The notes beneath the pieces are model-generated. The model saw only the letters and a list, made by a program, of their open reading frames with translations. It was not told the DNA's origin and made no database searches. From NCBI GenBank assembly GCA_013003715.1, contig JABDIN010000016.1, forward strand, positions 1 through 44,575: 44,575 nucleotides of DNA, in the 5' to 3' direction. Shown one piece after another: positions 44,358 to 44,575 of this stretch. This DNA comes from Desulfobacteraceae bacterium. Its GTDB lineage: Bacteria > Desulfobacterota > Desulfobacteria > Desulfobacterales > Desulfosarcinaceae. Made by a program: the position numbers and the translations under genes. Numbering within the stretch: the first letter of the stretch is position 1; every line of letters begins with the position of its first letter.

Positions 44358-44575
44358 TTACTTCTTAAACTTAGAAATGTCCTTTTCATAACCCAGTTTT
44401 TTAAAATAGTTCTCAGGTATCAATTCGGGACGTTTATAAAAAATGAGTCTGCATGATGCGTCTGCGGGGTTGTCCGGAAACTCCTGTACACGAATGGGAT
44501 ATCCGAATGCTTCGATGGGCATTCCACCGGCCTGGACGATGGAGCAATGGGTACAATACCACGGGATCTCTTTCC
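44358..44575 (-). CDS. Paralog of the 227-aa protein, 5' part outside window
   Basis: Only the last 72 codons are present; the frame is open to the right edge. It shares with the neighbour the order PWYCTHC, a PI segment with a following Gly, YPIRVQEFPDNPAD, a single Cys (CRLIFYK) and IPENYF, so it is clearly homologous to residues 171-227 of the 43648-44331 protein. It carries about 15 extra residues (KKLGYEKDISKFKK). CxxC and the following Cys are conserved in both, which points to a metal site. Two diverged copies in a row suggest a heterodimer or related substrates. Confidence 0.85.
   Translation of the reverse strand, partial: KEIPWYCTHCSIVQAGGMPIEAFGYPIRVQEFPDNPADASCRLIFYKRPELIPENYFKKLGYEKDISKFKK

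Noticed and set aside
1-44575. CRISPR arrays, tRNA and rRNA genes
   Set aside because: No regularly spaced repeats, tRNA TTC/CCA-type signatures or rRNA-like conserved blocks were seen by eye.

Overview
The window most likely comes from a strictly anaerobic, sulfate-reducer-like member of the Desulfobacterota (Desulfobacterales type). This is inferred from gene content: a Ni carbon-monoxide dehydrogenase, a desulfoferrodoxin / rubrerythrin / rubredoxin / flavodiiron oxygen-defence set, a small triheme cytochrome of the c3/c7 family, a DVU0772-family protein, a ferredoxin:thioredoxin-reductase-like protein, and many sigma-54 activators and two-component proteins. No rRNA, tRNA, CRISPR array or intact insertion sequence was seen.

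Layout. (1) 1-9018 is regulatory. It holds a hybrid histidine kinase cut by the left edge, a thioredoxin with two zinc ribbons, an NtrC-type regulator with its membrane kinase, a stand-alone receiver protein, SfsA and a PAS/sigma-54 activator. (2) 9105-12180 holds a shared terminator, a solitary cooS, and an overlapping glutaredoxin-like / FTR-like gene pair. (3) 12242-18105 is a complete nqrABCDEF operon on the minus strand. Its NqrA is unusual in carrying two full [4Fe-4S] cysteine motifs like those of RnfC. (4) 18195-26502 is an oxygen and redox island: citrate synthase followed by a PerR-type regulator, a DVU0772-family gene, a 69-aa unknown, rubrerythrin, desulfoferrodoxin, a rubredoxin-like mini protein, flavodoxin, a 62-aa zinc-ribbon protein, a triheme cytochrome, a flavin reductase fused to a degenerate ArsC-like domain, rubredoxin, and a flavodiiron oxygen reductase. 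(5) 26503-26964 has no gene but contains a strongly structured RNA candidate of about 153 nt. (6) 26965-44575 is one long minus-strand series: tandem CxxC-containing paralogs of unknown function, an AstE/AspA-like deacylase, an MmgE/PrpD protein, an M19 dipeptidase homologue, a fused DppDF ATPase, DppB, DppC, an M14 carboxypeptidase, an M20 homologue, an MFS exporter, an M20D amidohydrolase, and TldD/TldE.

How it fits together. The redox island would convert superoxide (desulfoferrodoxin), peroxide (rubrerythrin) and oxygen (flavodiiron protein) using electrons from rubredoxin and related carriers. PerR is the probable switch. Nqr couples NADH oxidation to sodium pumping, and CODH provides or consumes low-potential electrons. 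The right-hand series looks like uptake and stepwise dismantling of a peptide-like or N-acyl-amino-acid compound. Its two most diverged enzymes, M19 and M20, have each lost several canonical zinc ligands. Together with the uncharacterised paralog pair at its upstream end, this makes the series the best candidate here for an undescribed system.
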